A DNA stretch of 64,000 nt from the NCBI RefSeq assembly GCF_000522985.1, contig NZ_CP007128.1, forward strand, positions 1,906,220 to 1,970,219, in the 5' to 3' direction. This document shows positions 34,745 to 43,003 of this stretch, in pieces. Below the pieces are notes generated by a model. The model worked only from the letters and a program-made list of their open reading frames with translations, searched no databases and was not told where the DNA came from. The position numbers and the translations under genes were made by a program. The DNA comes from Gemmatirosa kalamazoonensis (GTDB taxonomy: Bacteria > Gemmatimonadota > Gemmatimonadetes > Gemmatimonadales > Gemmatimonadaceae). Within the stretch, counting starts at the first letter, position 1. Each line of letters opens with the position of its first letter.

Positions 34745-34874
34745 CGCGCGGCCCGGCGGGAAGGCGGCCGGAGGGGGGAAGCGAGCGCGGCATTGGGAGG
34801 GACGCCCCGTAGCTCGCAACCGACGATGCGACGGAAGGGACCGGCGGTCAATGGGGCATTAACCGGCGTTAACG

Positions 34875-34911
34875 AGAAAGCCCGGCGCGCAAACGTGTGC
34901 GCACCGGGCTC
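34875..34911 (-). terminator. Rho-independent terminator of tRNA-Asn
   Basis: On the reverse strand AGCCCGG and CCGGGCT close a GC-rich stem around a short loop and are followed by TTTCT. It begins a few bases after the tRNA 3' end. Confidence 0.8.
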
Positions 34912-34915
34912 TCGA

Positions 34916-34988
34916 CTGGGGCGGGTGGATTCGAACCACCGATCTTCCGATTAACAGTCGGACGCTTTGCCAGCTCAGCTACGCCCCA
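34916..34988 (-). tRNA. tRNA-Asn (anticodon GTT)
   Basis: A full cloverleaf is visible on the reverse strand: acceptor TGGGGCG/CGCCCCA, D arm from GCTGAGC, anticodon stem TCCGA-CTGTTAA-TCGGA with GTT, T arm GGTGG-TTCGAAT-CCACC and discriminator G. No CCA is encoded. A terminator hairpin follows at once. Confidence 0.95.
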
Positions 34989-35146
34989 TCGGCAGGGGAG
35001 AGGACGACCTCCCTCGGCACATGGTAATGGGTGTGGCGCCCGTCCAACAACCCGAAGGTCGCCCCGCGCCGGCCCGGCCTGGCCGTCGACGGTGCCGCCG
35101 TCTATCCTCGCCGGACTCGCTCCGGCTCCCCTCCCGCACCCGCCCG

Positions 35147-36865
35147 ATGCGCTCAATCCGCGCCGCGCGCCTCCCGCTCGCGCTGCTGCTCGCCCTCGCC
35201 GCCTGCGCCCCCCGCGCCACGCGCTCGTCCGACGGCGCGCCGTACGATCTCGTCATCACGGGCGGCCGCCTCGTCGACGGCACCGGCAACCCGTGGCAGT
35301 ACGGCGACGTCGGCGTCCGCGGCGACCGCATCGTGCGCGTCGCCCCCGCCGGCGCGCTCGCCGCCGCGCCCACGCGCACCCGCGTCGACGCGCGCGGCCT
35401 CGTCGTCGCGCCGGGGTTCATCGACGTCCAGAGCCACTCGTGGGACGCGCTGCTGTGGCGCGACGGCCGGGTCGTCGGCAAGGTCGCCCAGGGCGTCACG
35501 ACGGAGATCCTCGGCGAGGCGACGACGCCGGCGCCGGTGAACGACGCCGTCCAGAAGCTCATCGAGGATGGCACCACGACGCCCACCGAGCACGCGCTCC
35601 ACGAGCGCTTCCGCGGTGCGCGCGGCTTTGGCGCGTGGCTCGACGCGATGGACCGCCACCCGAAGTCCGTCAACGTCGGCTCGTACCTCGGCGCCGCCAC
35701 CGTGCGCGCGTACGCGAAGGGACAGGCGATCGGTCCCGCGTCGCCCGCGGAGCTCGACACCATGCGCCGCGTCGTCGCCGACGCGATGAAGGATGGCGCG
35801 TTCGGCGTGTCGAGTGCGCTGATCTACCCGCCGGGATCCTACGCCACGACCGCGGAGCTGATCGCCGAGGCGCAGGCGATGGCGCCGTACCACGGCACCT
35901 ACATCACCCACATGCGCAGCGAGGAGGACTCGCTGTTCGAGGCGATGGACGAGGCGTTTCGCATCGGGCGCGAGGGCGGCGTGCCGGTGATCGTCTATCA
36001 CCTCAAGGCGGCCGGCTTCCGCAACTGGTGGAAGGCGCCCGGCATGGTCGCGAAGATCGACTCCGTTAGGCGCGCGGGTGGGGACGTCACCGCGTCGATG
36101 TACCCGTACCCCGCATCGTCCAACAACCTCGCGTCGTGCTTCCCGCCGTGGGCGAGCGAGAACGGGCGCCTGCTCGACAACCTGAAGGATCCCGCCACCC
36201 GCGCGCGCATCGTGCGCGAGATGACCGACACCACGAGGGGCTCGCTCGAGCTCTGCCAGTTCGCGCCCGGCGCGGTGATGGCGATCGGCTTCACGCGCCC
36301 CGAGTACCAGAGGCTGAACGGGCTGCGCCTCCCCGAGATCGCGCAGGCGTTAGGCACGTCGTGGGCCGACGCCGTCGTCGACCTCACCATCGCGGAGCGG
36401 AACCGGCTGTCGAAGATCACGTTCGGCATGGACGAGAAGAACGTCGCCATGCAGCTCCGCCGGCCGTGGGTCATGATCGGCAGCGACGCGGGCGGCTTCG
36501 ATCCCGACAGCGCGAGGGGGCTCACGCACCCGCGCGCCTACGGCACCTTCGCCCGCGTGCTCGGCAAGTACGTGCGCGAGGACTCCGTGCTGTCGCTCGA
36601 GGACGCCGTGCGGCGCATGACGTCGCTCACGGCCGGCCGCCTCGGCCTGCGCGACCGCGGGCTGCTGCGCGAGGGGTTCTACGCCGACGTGGTCGTGTTC
36701 GACCCGGCCATCGTCGCGGACCGGGCGACGTACACGCAGCCGCACCAGCTCGCGGTCGGTGTGCGCGACGTGTTCGTGAACGGTGTCGGCGTGTGGCGCG
36801 ACGGCCGCCACACCGGGGCGACCCCGGGCCGAGCGGTGCGCGGGCCCGGATGGACCGGGCGCTAG
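35147..36865 (+). CDS. N-acyl-D-amino-acid deacylase-like amidohydrolase, lipoprotein
   Basis: 572 aa. The N-terminus MRSIRAARLPLALLLALAAC ends in a lipobox (LAAC), so it is lipid-anchored. YDLVITGGRLVDGTGNPW and VVAPGFIDVQSHSWDALLW start the amidohydrolase barrel. The usual metal-binding HxH is QSHS-W here, so the second His is replaced, as in D-aminoacylases (HTHDD type) only loosely. GTYITHMRSEEDSLFEA, VIVYHLKAAG, MIGSDAGG and GLREGFYADVVVFDP-like C-terminal parts are typical. It probably removes the acyl group from D-amino acids or splits a related amide in the periplasm. The ATG at 35147 gives the signal peptide. Confidence 0.83.
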   Translation: MRSIRAARLPLALLLALAACAPRATRSSDGAPYDLVITGGRLVDGTGNPWQYGDVGVRGDRIVRVAPAGALAAAPTRTRVDARGLVVAPGFIDVQSHSWDALLWRDGRVVGKVAQGVTTEILGEATTPAPVNDAVQKLIEDGTTTPTEHALHERFRGARGFGAWLDAMDRHPKSVNVGSYLGAATVRAYAKGQAIGPASPAELDTMRRVVADAMKDGAFGVSSALIYPPGSYATTAELIAEAQAMAPYHGTYITHMRSEEDSLFEAMDEAFRIGREGGVPVIVYHLKAAGFRNWWKAPGMVAKIDSVRRAGGDVTASMYPYPASSNNLASCFPPWASENGRLLDNLKDPATRARIVREMTDTTRGSLELCQFAPGAVMAIGFTRPEYQRLNGLRLPEIAQALGTSWADAVVDLTIAERNRLSKITFGMDEKNVAMQLRRPWVMIGSDAGGFDPDSARGLTHPRAYGTFARVLGKYVREDSVLSLEDAVRRMTSLTAGRLGLRDRGLLREGFYADVVVFDPAIVADRATYTQPHQLAVGVRDVFVNGVGVWRDGRHTGATPGRAVRGPGWTGR

Positions 36866-36869
36866 ACGC

Positions 36870-37262
36870 CTAGCACGGCTCGAGCAGCGTGCGCGCCGCG
36901 AACCGCACCGTGCCGGCGGGGCGCGGCACGCGCACGACGTCCACCGGCGCGGTGATGACCTGCGCCGTGAAGCACTCCGGCGCCGGACCAGCCACGGTGT
37001 AGGTCACGTCGAGCCCACCGTCGGCGGCCGCTCTCACCGCGTCGACCGTGACGCGCCAGCCGCCGGACGGCCGCTCGCCGGCGGCGACGACGAGCACGAC
37101 GTCACGCGAGAAGTCCACCGCGGGCCGGTGCGGCGCGGGGACCGTCGCCGCGGTCAGCCGCTCCCACGTCCCTTCCCACGACGCGGCGTCGCGCACCACG
37201 AGCTCCGCCGGCTCGGTCAGATCGCTCGACGCGGCGCGGAACAGTCGATCGATGGGGAGCAT
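36870..37262 (-). CDS. PrcB-type domain protein
   Basis: 130 aa. Patterns SWEGTWERLTA, DFSRDVVLVVAAGERPSGGW and ITAPVDVVRVPRPAGTVRF match the C-terminal PrcB domain, named from the Treponema protease complex subunit PrcB. No signal peptide is seen with the ATG at 37262; an in-frame ATG at 37301 would add 13 residues (MLSRRRHAPHLPF) and also gives no clear signal. It converges on the amidohydrolase with only 4 nt between the stops. The function in this organism is unknown. Confidence 0.68.
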   Translation of the reverse strand: MLPIDRLFRAASSDLTEPAELVVRDAASWEGTWERLTAATVPAPHRPAVDFSRDVVLVVAAGERPSGGWRVTVDAVRAAADGGLDVTYTVAGPAPECFTAQVITAPVDVVRVPRPAGTVRFAARTLLEPC

Positions 37263-37471
37263 GAACGGAAGGTGAGGGGCGTGGCGTCGACGCGACAGCA
37301 TTGACGGGATATCGCGCGGATGTAACAGTAGCGTCGCGGCAGAGGCTGCCTCGCCGCACCCGTGGCGCACATCCGACGCTCCCACCGATTCGCGCCACCG
37401 CCCGCCGAGGCCAACCCCTCCCGGCCTCGACCCCCTCCGTTCTCGTCCCCCAGCCCCCGCCCGGAGGTTTC

Positions 37472-38539
37472 ATGCGCACACGCCTGTCCCGCCGTCTCTC
37501 GTTCGTTCTCGGGGTGCTCGCCGTCGCGCCGGGAGCCGCTCGGGCGCAGACCCCGACCACCGCGACCGCCGACCTGATGCCGGAGCGGACGATCGTCGTC
37601 GGCCGGGCGACCGGCACGACCGGGGGGGCGGTGTCCGCCGACATCTTCGGGCCGACGAGCTACGCCGCCAACTACGGCGCCGTACGCGAGGGGGTCGACC
37701 TGAGCGGTGTCGCGCTGCTGCAGATGTTCAGCCCCACGAACACGTTCCTCGGCAGCTGCACCGGCTCCCTGCTCTGGGGGCGTCACGACATCCTCACCGC
37801 GGCCCACTGCGTCTCGCCGACGATCCTCGGCGCGCCGCTCGGCCACGTGCAGGTGCTCTTCATCGGGCCGGGCAACACGTTCCAGTCGATCAACACGTCG
37901 CAGGCGGTCATCGCGTCGGGGTACGATCCGACGTTCGTGAACAACGACCACGACCTCGCGATGCTCCGGCTGCCCACCGCGGCGCCGTCGTTCGCCGCGG
38001 GGTACTCGCTGTTCTACGGCGATCCGCTGTTCCAGCGCACCCTGTTCGCCGGCTTCGGCCTCTGCGGCAACGGCCTGACGGGCGACTCGTTCAGCTGCGG
38101 CGGCAACCGCCTCGCCGGGGTGAACCAGTTCGACGCGTACAGCTATCGCTGCCTCGACGCGAACGGCAAGGAGACGTGCATCGGCCTCACCACGGCGCCG
38201 ACGCCGGTGCTCGTCACCGACTTCGACAACGGCACGGCCGGCAAGAACACGCTGTGCCTCATCCTCGGCGCCTGCGATCCGGGCCTCGATCGTGAGGTCA
38301 CGACCGGCCGCGGCGATTCCGGAAGCGGCAACTTCATCGACGGCCAGCTCGCCGCCGTGACGTCGTGGGGCGCCGGCAGCTCGAAGTTCGGCGCGATCGG
38401 GGGCTACGTGAGCCTGGTCGACACGCAGAACCGCGCGTTCATCACGTCGAACGCCGTCCCCGAGCCGTCGACGTACGTGCTGCTCGGCACCGGCCTCGTC
38501 GCGCTCGGCGTCGTCGCCCGCCGTCGCCGGCGCGCCTGA
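37472..38539 (+). CDS. Trypsin-like serine protease with PEP-CTERM tail
   Basis: 355 aa. A signal peptide ends at about AARA-QTPT. The S1 catalytic triad is in place: His in ILTAAHCVSP (near residue 113), Asp in NNDHDLAMLRLP (near 164) and Ser in GRGDSGSGNF (near 285). The C-terminus VPEPSTYVLLGTGLVALGV then RRRRRA is a PEP-CTERM sorting tag. A strong GGAGG precedes the ATG at 37472 by 5 nt. A secreted protease held and released by exosortase would act at the surface or in the exopolysaccharide; its substrate is unknown. A perfect palindromic terminator follows. Confidence 0.92.
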   Translation: MRTRLSRRLSFVLGVLAVAPGAARAQTPTTATADLMPERTIVVGRATGTTGGAVSADIFGPTSYAANYGAVREGVDLSGVALLQMFSPTNTFLGSCTGSLLWGRHDILTAAHCVSPTILGAPLGHVQVLFIGPGNTFQSINTSQAVIASGYDPTFVNNDHDLAMLRLPTAAPSFAAGYSLFYGDPLFQRTLFAGFGLCGNGLTGDSFSCGGNRLAGVNQFDAYSYRCLDANGKETCIGLTTAPTPVLVTDFDNGTAGKNTLCLILGACDPGLDREVTTGRGDSGSGNFIDGQLAAVTSWGAGSSKFGAIGGYVSLVDTQNRAFITSNAVPEPSTYVLLGTGLVALGVVARRRRRA

Positions 38540-38563
38540 GTCGATCGCGTTAGGCAGCGCGCG

Positions 38564-38599
38564 GACGCCGCCGACGGGACGCGTCCCGTCGGCGGCGTC
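38564..38599. terminator. Perfect 36-bp palindrome, probable terminator
   Basis: gacgccgccgacgggacg pairs exactly with its reverse complement at 38582-38599. It lies 25 nt after the PEP-CTERM protease stop and is followed by a short T-containing run (cgcgtttcgg). It reads the same on both strands. Confidence 0.75.
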
Positions 38600-38658
38600 T
38601 CGCGTTTCGGTAGGCAGGCGCGGACGCGTGGGCTCGACCTTGCATCGACCGGCGGCGT

Positions 38659-39474
38659 ATGCCTCGCCCCGCGCCCAGCCGCCGCACGCTCGCCGCTCTC
38701 GCGCTGCTCGCCGCGTCGAGCGCGTCCCCGCTCGCCGCGCAGTCGTCGACGGCCACCTCGCCCCCACCGATGCTCGGCGGCACCGACGCCGCGATCGCCG
38801 GCGGCTTCGCGCTCGGCACGCTCGGCGCCTTCGCGCTCGACCGGACGCTGGCCGAGCGACTGCAGCGGCCCGGGGTGCGCAGGAGCCGCGCGCTGTCGCG
38901 CACCGCGACGGTGTTCCGGCTCGCCGCACAGCCCGGGGTCCTCGTGGGCCTCCCCGTCGTGTACCTGGTCGGTCGCGCGACGAAGCAGGATGGCATGGCC
39001 GACGTCGGGCTGCACGGGACCGAGGCCGTCGCCGTCGCGCTCGTGAGCACCACGATCGTGAAGGCGATCGTCGGTCGCGCGCGCCCGGCCGTCGACGTGC
39101 ACGACCCGTCGAACGTGGCGCTCCTGCGTGGCATCACCCGCGGCGGCGAGTTCCAGTCGTTCCCGTCGGGTCACGCAACGACCGCGTTCGCCGCCGCGGC
39201 CGCGCTCACGGCGGAGACCGTGCGCCGCCGCCCGGACGCGCGGTGGCTCGTCGGCGTGCCCGCGTACGGCGCGGCGTCGCTCGTCGGCTGGTCGCGCATG
39301 TTCGACAACCGGCACTGGGCGAGTGACGTCGTCGCCGGCGCCGGGTTCGGCACGCTCGCCGGTGTCGCCGTCGTGCGCTACCAGCACACCCGCCCGCGCA
39401 ACCGTCTGGACCGCTGGTTCCTCGGCGCATCGATCGACGGGCGCGGCGCCGTGCCGATGGCATTCGTGCGTTAG
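38659..39474 (+). CDS. PAP2-family phosphatase, exported
   Basis: 271 aa. A signal peptide ends at about SPLAA-QSSS or a near site. The three PAP2 motifs are present: KAIVGRARP, FPSGHATTAF and SRMFDNRHWASDVVAG, carrying the catalytic His residues. The family removes phosphate from lipid phosphates such as undecaprenyl pyrophosphate or phosphatidic acid. Several hydrophobic stretches suggest membrane association. The stop codon lies in a GTTAGGC heptamer. It lies upstream of the DEAD-box helicase with 170 nt between, which hold a hairpin leader. Confidence 0.9.
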   Translation: MPRPAPSRRTLAALALLAASSASPLAAQSSTATSPPPMLGGTDAAIAGGFALGTLGAFALDRTLAERLQRPGVRRSRALSRTATVFRLAAQPGVLVGLPVVYLVGRATKQDGMADVGLHGTEAVAVALVSTTIVKAIVGRARPAVDVHDPSNVALLRGITRGGEFQSFPSGHATTAFAAAAALTAETVRRRPDARWLVGVPAYGAASLVGWSRMFDNRHWASDVVAGAGFGTLAGVAVVRYQHTRPRNRLDRWFLGASIDGRGAVPMAFVR

Positions 39475-39588
39475 GCACGTTCCGTTTTCCTTGGGAGAAA
39501 GAGAGCCGCTCTCTCATCGCGGTACCGGACGTGGGCCCGACCAGCGATATTGCATCTGGGAGCGGCGCACCTCCTGCGTCAGCCCGTC

Positions 39589-39628
39589 TCACGGCCTCGA
39601 CAGCGCTGTCGGGGCCGTGACGCTTTTT
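39589..39628 (+). promoter_or_regulatory. Terminator-like hairpin in the leader of the DEAD-box helicase
   Basis: tcacggcctcgaca and tgtcggggccgtga form a stem (39589-39620) followed by a T5 run at 39624-39628, 16 nt before the helicase ATG. This is the layout of an intrinsic terminator or attenuator, placed where it would block helicase expression rather than only end the upstream PAP2 transcript. No clear ribosome site is seen before 39645. Confidence 0.6.
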
Positions 39629-39644
39629 CCAATGGCACGCCATC

Positions 39645-41486
39645 ATGTCCGCACCGACTTCCCCCGAACTCCTCGACACCGTACCGCCCGACGACGGCGG
39701 CTTCGCGGCGCTCGGCCTGCGCCCCGAGCTGCTCACCGCGGTCACCGCGCTCGGCTACGAGGAGCCCACGCCCATCCAGCGCGCGGCGATCCCCGTGCTG
39801 CTCGAGGGGCGCGACGTCCTCGGGCTCGCCGCGACCGGCACGGGCAAGACGGCCGCGTTCGCGCTGCCGCTGCTCGACCGCGTCGCGGGCGCGCGGAACC
39901 GCGACGGGTCGCCGGCCGCGCTCGTCCTCGTGCCGACGCGCGAGCTCGCGATGCAGGTGGCGGAAGCGGTGCACAAGTACGGCCGACCGTTAGGCATCCA
40001 GGTCGTGCCCATCTACGGCGGCGCGCCGATGGGACGGCAGCTCTCCGCGCTCGAGCGCGGCGTCGACGTCGTCGTCGCCACACCGGGGCGCGCGCTCGAC
40101 CACCTCGGGCGCGGCACGCTGCGGCTCGACTCGGTGCGCGTCGTGGTGCTCGACGAGGCCGACGAGATGCTCGACATGGGGTTCGAGGACGAGCTGCGCG
40201 CGATCCTCGAGGCGACGCCGACCGAGCGGCAGACCGCGCTGTTCTCGGCCACCATGGCGCCGCAGGTCGCGCGCATCGCCGGCGCGCATCTGCGCGATCC
40301 CGCGCGCGTCGAGATCGCGCGCGAGCCGATGGCCGCCGGCACCGTGCCGCGCGTTAGGCAGACGGCGTACGTCGTGCCGCGCGCGCACAAGCTCGCGACG
40401 CTCGGCCGCGTGCTCGACATCGAGGCGCCGACGAGCGCGATCGTGTTCTGCCGCACGCGCACGGAAGTCGACGAGCTCACCGAGACGCTTGCCGGCCGCG
40501 GCTGGAGCGCCGAAGCGCTGCACGGCGGCATGGGGCAGGAGGCGCGCGATCGCGTCATGCGGCGCTTCCGCGGCGGCCAGCTCGAGCTGCTCGTCGCCAC
40601 CGACGTCGCCGCGCGCGGCCTCGACGTCGAGCACGTGTCGCACGTCGTGAACTACGACGTGCCGAGCGCGCCCGAGGCGTACGTGCACCGCATCGGCCGC
40701 ACCGGGCGGGCGGGCCGCGAGGGCGCGGCGGTGACCATCGCCGAGCCGCGCGAGCATCGGCTGCTGCGCAACATCGAGCGGCTGACCGGACAGAAGATCG
40801 AGTTCGCCGTCGTGCCCACGGTCGCCGACCTGCGCGCGCGCCGCCTCGATCTCACGCGCGCGGCGGTGCAGGACGCGCTCGTGGAGGCACAGACGAACGC
40901 GGCGCGGCTCGACCGCTTCCGCATCGTCGTGGAGACGCTCGCGAACGAGTTCGATCTCATGGACGTCGCCGCCGCGGCGGTGAGCGTCGCGCACGAGGCG
41001 ACCGCCGGCGACGCCGAGGAGGACGACGTCGAGATCCCGACGGTGACCGTGGGCGAGTACCGCGGTGGCTCGCGCACGGCGGGACGCTTCGGCCGCTTCG
41101 AGCGGAACGAGCGCCCGCGCCGCGAGAGCTGGCGCGACGAGGGGGGCCGCGAAGGCGCGCGCGAGAGTGCGCGCGAGGGCGGGCGCGAGGGCGGCCGCGA
41201 GGGCGGCCGCGAGGGGGCCCCCCCCGACAGCAACGTCGCGCCGGCCCGTCGAGCGAGCGGTACCCCGACGACGCGGGGCGGGACGCGCGAACGCGTCGCG
41301 ACCGCGGCACCGGCGACACGACGCGCATCTACGTCGGCGCCGGGCGGAAGGCGGGGATCCGCCCGGCGGATCTCGTCGGCGCGATCGCGAACGAGGCGGG
41401 GCTGCACGCGCGCGCCATCGGGGCCATCGAGATCGCCGACCGGTTCTCGCTCGTCGAGGTCCCCGAATCGGCGGTGGAGGCGGTGA
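39645..41486 (+). CDS. DEAD-box RNA helicase (DeaD/CsdA-like), frameshifted near C-terminus
   Basis: 613 aa as read. RecA-like core: Q motif PTPIQRAAIPVLLEG, motif I ATGTGKTAAF, VLVPTRELAMQ, TPGRALDHL, motif II VLDEADEMLDMGF, motif III FSATMAP, then AIVFCRTRTEVDEL, VATDVAARGLDVEHV and motif VI HRIGRTGRAGREG. After an Arg/Gly-rich REGGREGG linker (12-bp DNA repeats) the frame runs through a G5C8 tract at 41213-41225 and then reads an Arg/Ser-rich sequence unlike any helicase. The correct C-terminal RNA-binding domain continues in the -1 frame (see 41225-41551). One added base would restore a 635-aa protein. It could be a sequencing or assembly slip, a true mutation or slippage during expression. 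Confidence 0.85.
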   Translation: MSAPTSPELLDTVPPDDGGFAALGLRPELLTAVTALGYEEPTPIQRAAIPVLLEGRDVLGLAATGTGKTAAFALPLLDRVAGARNRDGSPAALVLVPTRELAMQVAEAVHKYGRPLGIQVVPIYGGAPMGRQLSALERGVDVVVATPGRALDHLGRGTLRLDSVRVVVLDEADEMLDMGFEDELRAILEATPTERQTALFSATMAPQVARIAGAHLRDPARVEIAREPMAAGTVPRVRQTAYVVPRAHKLATLGRVLDIEAPTSAIVFCRTRTEVDELTETLAGRGWSAEALHGGMGQEARDRVMRRFRGGQLELLVATDVAARGLDVEHVSHVVNYDVPSAPEAYVHRIGRTGRAGREGAAVTIAEPREHRLLRNIERLTGQKIEFAVVPTVADLRARRLDLTRAAVQDALVEAQTNAARLDRFRIVVETLANEFDLMDVAAAAVSVAHEATAGDAEEDDVEIPTVTVGEYRGGSRTAGRFGRFERNERPRRESWRDEGGREGARESAREGGREGGREGGREGAPPDSNVAPARRASGTPTTRGGTRERVATAAPATRRASTSAPGGRRGSARRISSARSRTRRGCTRAPSGPSRSPTGSRSSRSPNRRWRR

Positions 41487-41551
41487 TCGACGCGCTGCGC
41501 GGCACGACGGTGAAGGGCAAGCGCGTCGTCGTGCGCCGCGACCGCGCGTGA
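41225..41551 (+). pseudogene. Out-of-frame DbpA-like C-terminal RNA-binding domain of the helicase
   Basis: Reading codons from 41225 gives an Arg-rich linker then TTRIYVGAGRKAGIRPADLV, GAIANEAGLHARAIGAIEI and VPESAVEAVIDALRGTTVKG to a TGA at 41549-41551. This is the DbpA/CsdA RNA-recognition domain that should end the helicase at 39645. It is displaced by one base at the C8 run and has no start of its own. Confidence 0.85.
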
Positions 41552-41569
41552 CGCGCGCCTGACGGCGAC

Positions 41570-42103
41570 GTGCCCGGCGCGAACGGCATCTTCGTCCTCA
41601 GCGAGATCGGCGGTCCGTTGGGCGAGCGGATCCGCGACGTGCAGCGGCGGTTCGACCCGAAGCTCGCGCGGGAGACGCCGCCGCACGTCACGCTCGTCGG
41701 CTCGTCGGGCGTCGGGCCGATCGTGCCGTCGACGCCCGTGGAGCGCATCCGAGACGCGCTGAAGCCGATCGCGGACACGACGCCCGCGCTGGAGCTGCCG
41801 TTCGAGCGGCCGCACCGGTTCATGCAGACCAACATCGTGGTGCTGCCGCTCGACCCGCACGGCCCACTGCGCCGGCTGCACGATCGCATCGCGCGCAGCG
41901 GGCTGCCGTTCGCGCGCGCGAAGTTCACGTTCACGCCGCACGCGACGCTCAGCTTCTATCCCACGCTGTCACGCGATGCGTTCCGCGAGCTGCTCGGCAT
42001 GCGCTTCGACGAGCCGGTGCGGCTGGATCGCATGACCGTGTATCACACGCGCGACCCGCAGCCGGCGGTGAAGCTGCTGGAGCTGCCGTTCGAGGGAGCG
42101 TAG
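41570..42103 (+). CDS. thpR: 2'-5' RNA ligase / cyclic phosphodiesterase family protein
   Basis: 177 aa, the usual length. It carries the two HxT motifs of the 2H phosphoesterase superfamily: PPHVTLVGS near residue 38 and PHATLSFY near 127. Members join or open 2'-5' RNA links or cut 2',3'-cyclic phosphates; the cellular target is unknown. The GTG start at 41570 lies 18 nt after the helicase tail stop. It probably shares the helicase transcript, which would place two RNA enzymes together. The gene symbol is by family resemblance. Confidence 0.8.
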   Translation: MPGANGIFVLSEIGGPLGERIRDVQRRFDPKLARETPPHVTLVGSSGVGPIVPSTPVERIRDALKPIADTTPALELPFERPHRFMQTNIVVLPLDPHGPLRRLHDRIARSGLPFARAKFTFTPHATLSFYPTLSRDAFRELLGMRFDEPVRLDRMTVYHTRDPQPAVKLLELPFEGA

Positions 42104-42168
42104 AGCGTGGAGCGTGGAGCGTGGAGCGCCGCAGTCCCTCCAGGCTCCACGCTCCACGCTCCACGCTC
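42103..42168. repeat. Palindrome, GAGCGTG 7-bp tandem arms, between convergent genes
   Basis: Left arm is three gagcgtg units plus a partial one from 42103, starting in the last base of the upstream stop codon. Right arm is three cacgctc units ending at 42168. The next gene's stop is 5 nt away. A 7-bp period is shared with the palindrome at 27589-27717 although the unit differs. Confidence 0.92.
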
Positions 42169-42172
42169 GCCA

Positions 42173-42808
42173 TCACGGCGTAAGTCGCACGCCCGCGCGC
42201 ACGAGCACTCCGTCCTCCCCGTTCCGCAGGACGTCGCGCGCCGAGGATTCGCGGGCGCCGTAGTCGAGGCGCGACCAGAGCGCGCCGAGGTCGAGGGCGA
42301 GCGACCGGGCGAGCCACACCTGCAGCCCGCCGCCCGCCGCGTACGTGGTGCCGGTGAGCGGCGTCGCGGTGCTCGACAGCGTCGTCGGCGACGACACCTT
42401 CGTGCGGCCGATGCGTCCCGCGAGGTACGGCGTGAAGTTGCCCGCCCCGAGGTCCAGCGTCACGCGCGGCTCGAGGTAGTAGCCCGAGTAGATCGCGTGG
42501 TCCGTGGACCCCGCGAGATCGTGCTCCGTGCGCTGGTAGCCGGCGCCGACGCCGAGCGCGCTGACGCCGATGCTCGCGTGGACGTCGAAGCCGTAGCCGT
42601 CGCCGATCCGCGGGTCGGAGGCTCGCGCGCGGACGGACGAGTACACGCCGTCGCCGCCGATGGCGACGAACGGGGAGCTGCGCCGCTCCCACGGCTGCGG
42701 CGGATGCCGCTGGGCCTGGGCGCGGGGCGCCAGGAGCGGGAGCGTGGCGAGGGCGCCGATCGCGATGGACGCGACGCGGCCACCGGCGAGGTGGGGGCGA
42801 GGAGACAT
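42173..42808 (-). CDS. Outer-membrane beta-barrel protein
   Basis: 211 aa. A signal peptide ends at about RAQA-QRHP. The mature part alternates polar and hydrophobic residues in strand-like runs (GDGYGFDVHASIGVSALGVGAGYQ, YYLEPRVTLDLGAGNFTPYLAGRIG, TYAAGGGLQVWLARSLALDLGALW) and ends in a strand GVLVRAGVRLTP. This is the form of small 8-stranded OMP (OmpW/OmpX-like) barrels. The ATG at 42808 follows GGGGCGAGGAGAC. No specific function is known. Confidence 0.75.
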   Translation of the reverse strand: MSPRPHLAGGRVASIAIGALATLPLLAPRAQAQRHPPQPWERRSSPFVAIGGDGVYSSVRARASDPRIGDGYGFDVHASIGVSALGVGAGYQRTEHDLAGSTDHAIYSGYYLEPRVTLDLGAGNFTPYLAGRIGRTKVSSPTTLSSTATPLTGTTYAAGGGLQVWLARSLALDLGALWSRLDYGARESSARDVLRNGEDGVLVRAGVRLTP

Positions 42809-43003
42809 GGGAAGCCCGGTGTGGGTCACGGCACGCCGCCCGACCTTCGCCGGACGCGGCACCGACTGCCGAGGCAACCGCCGGGCCCTCCGACGACACG
42901 CCGTAAGTCGCGTCGCCGGAAGGGCTTCACATGTTCACGCCGGGGTGCGTGTCACCCCGCTGGGACGGCGGGCGTCGCGCGACGGCGACGCCCGCCGAGG
43001 CGC

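Noticed and set aside
34916-34988. tRNA-Asn as the insertion site of a genomic island
   Set aside because: No integrase, no direct repeat of the tRNA 3' end and no change of gene style on either side was seen.
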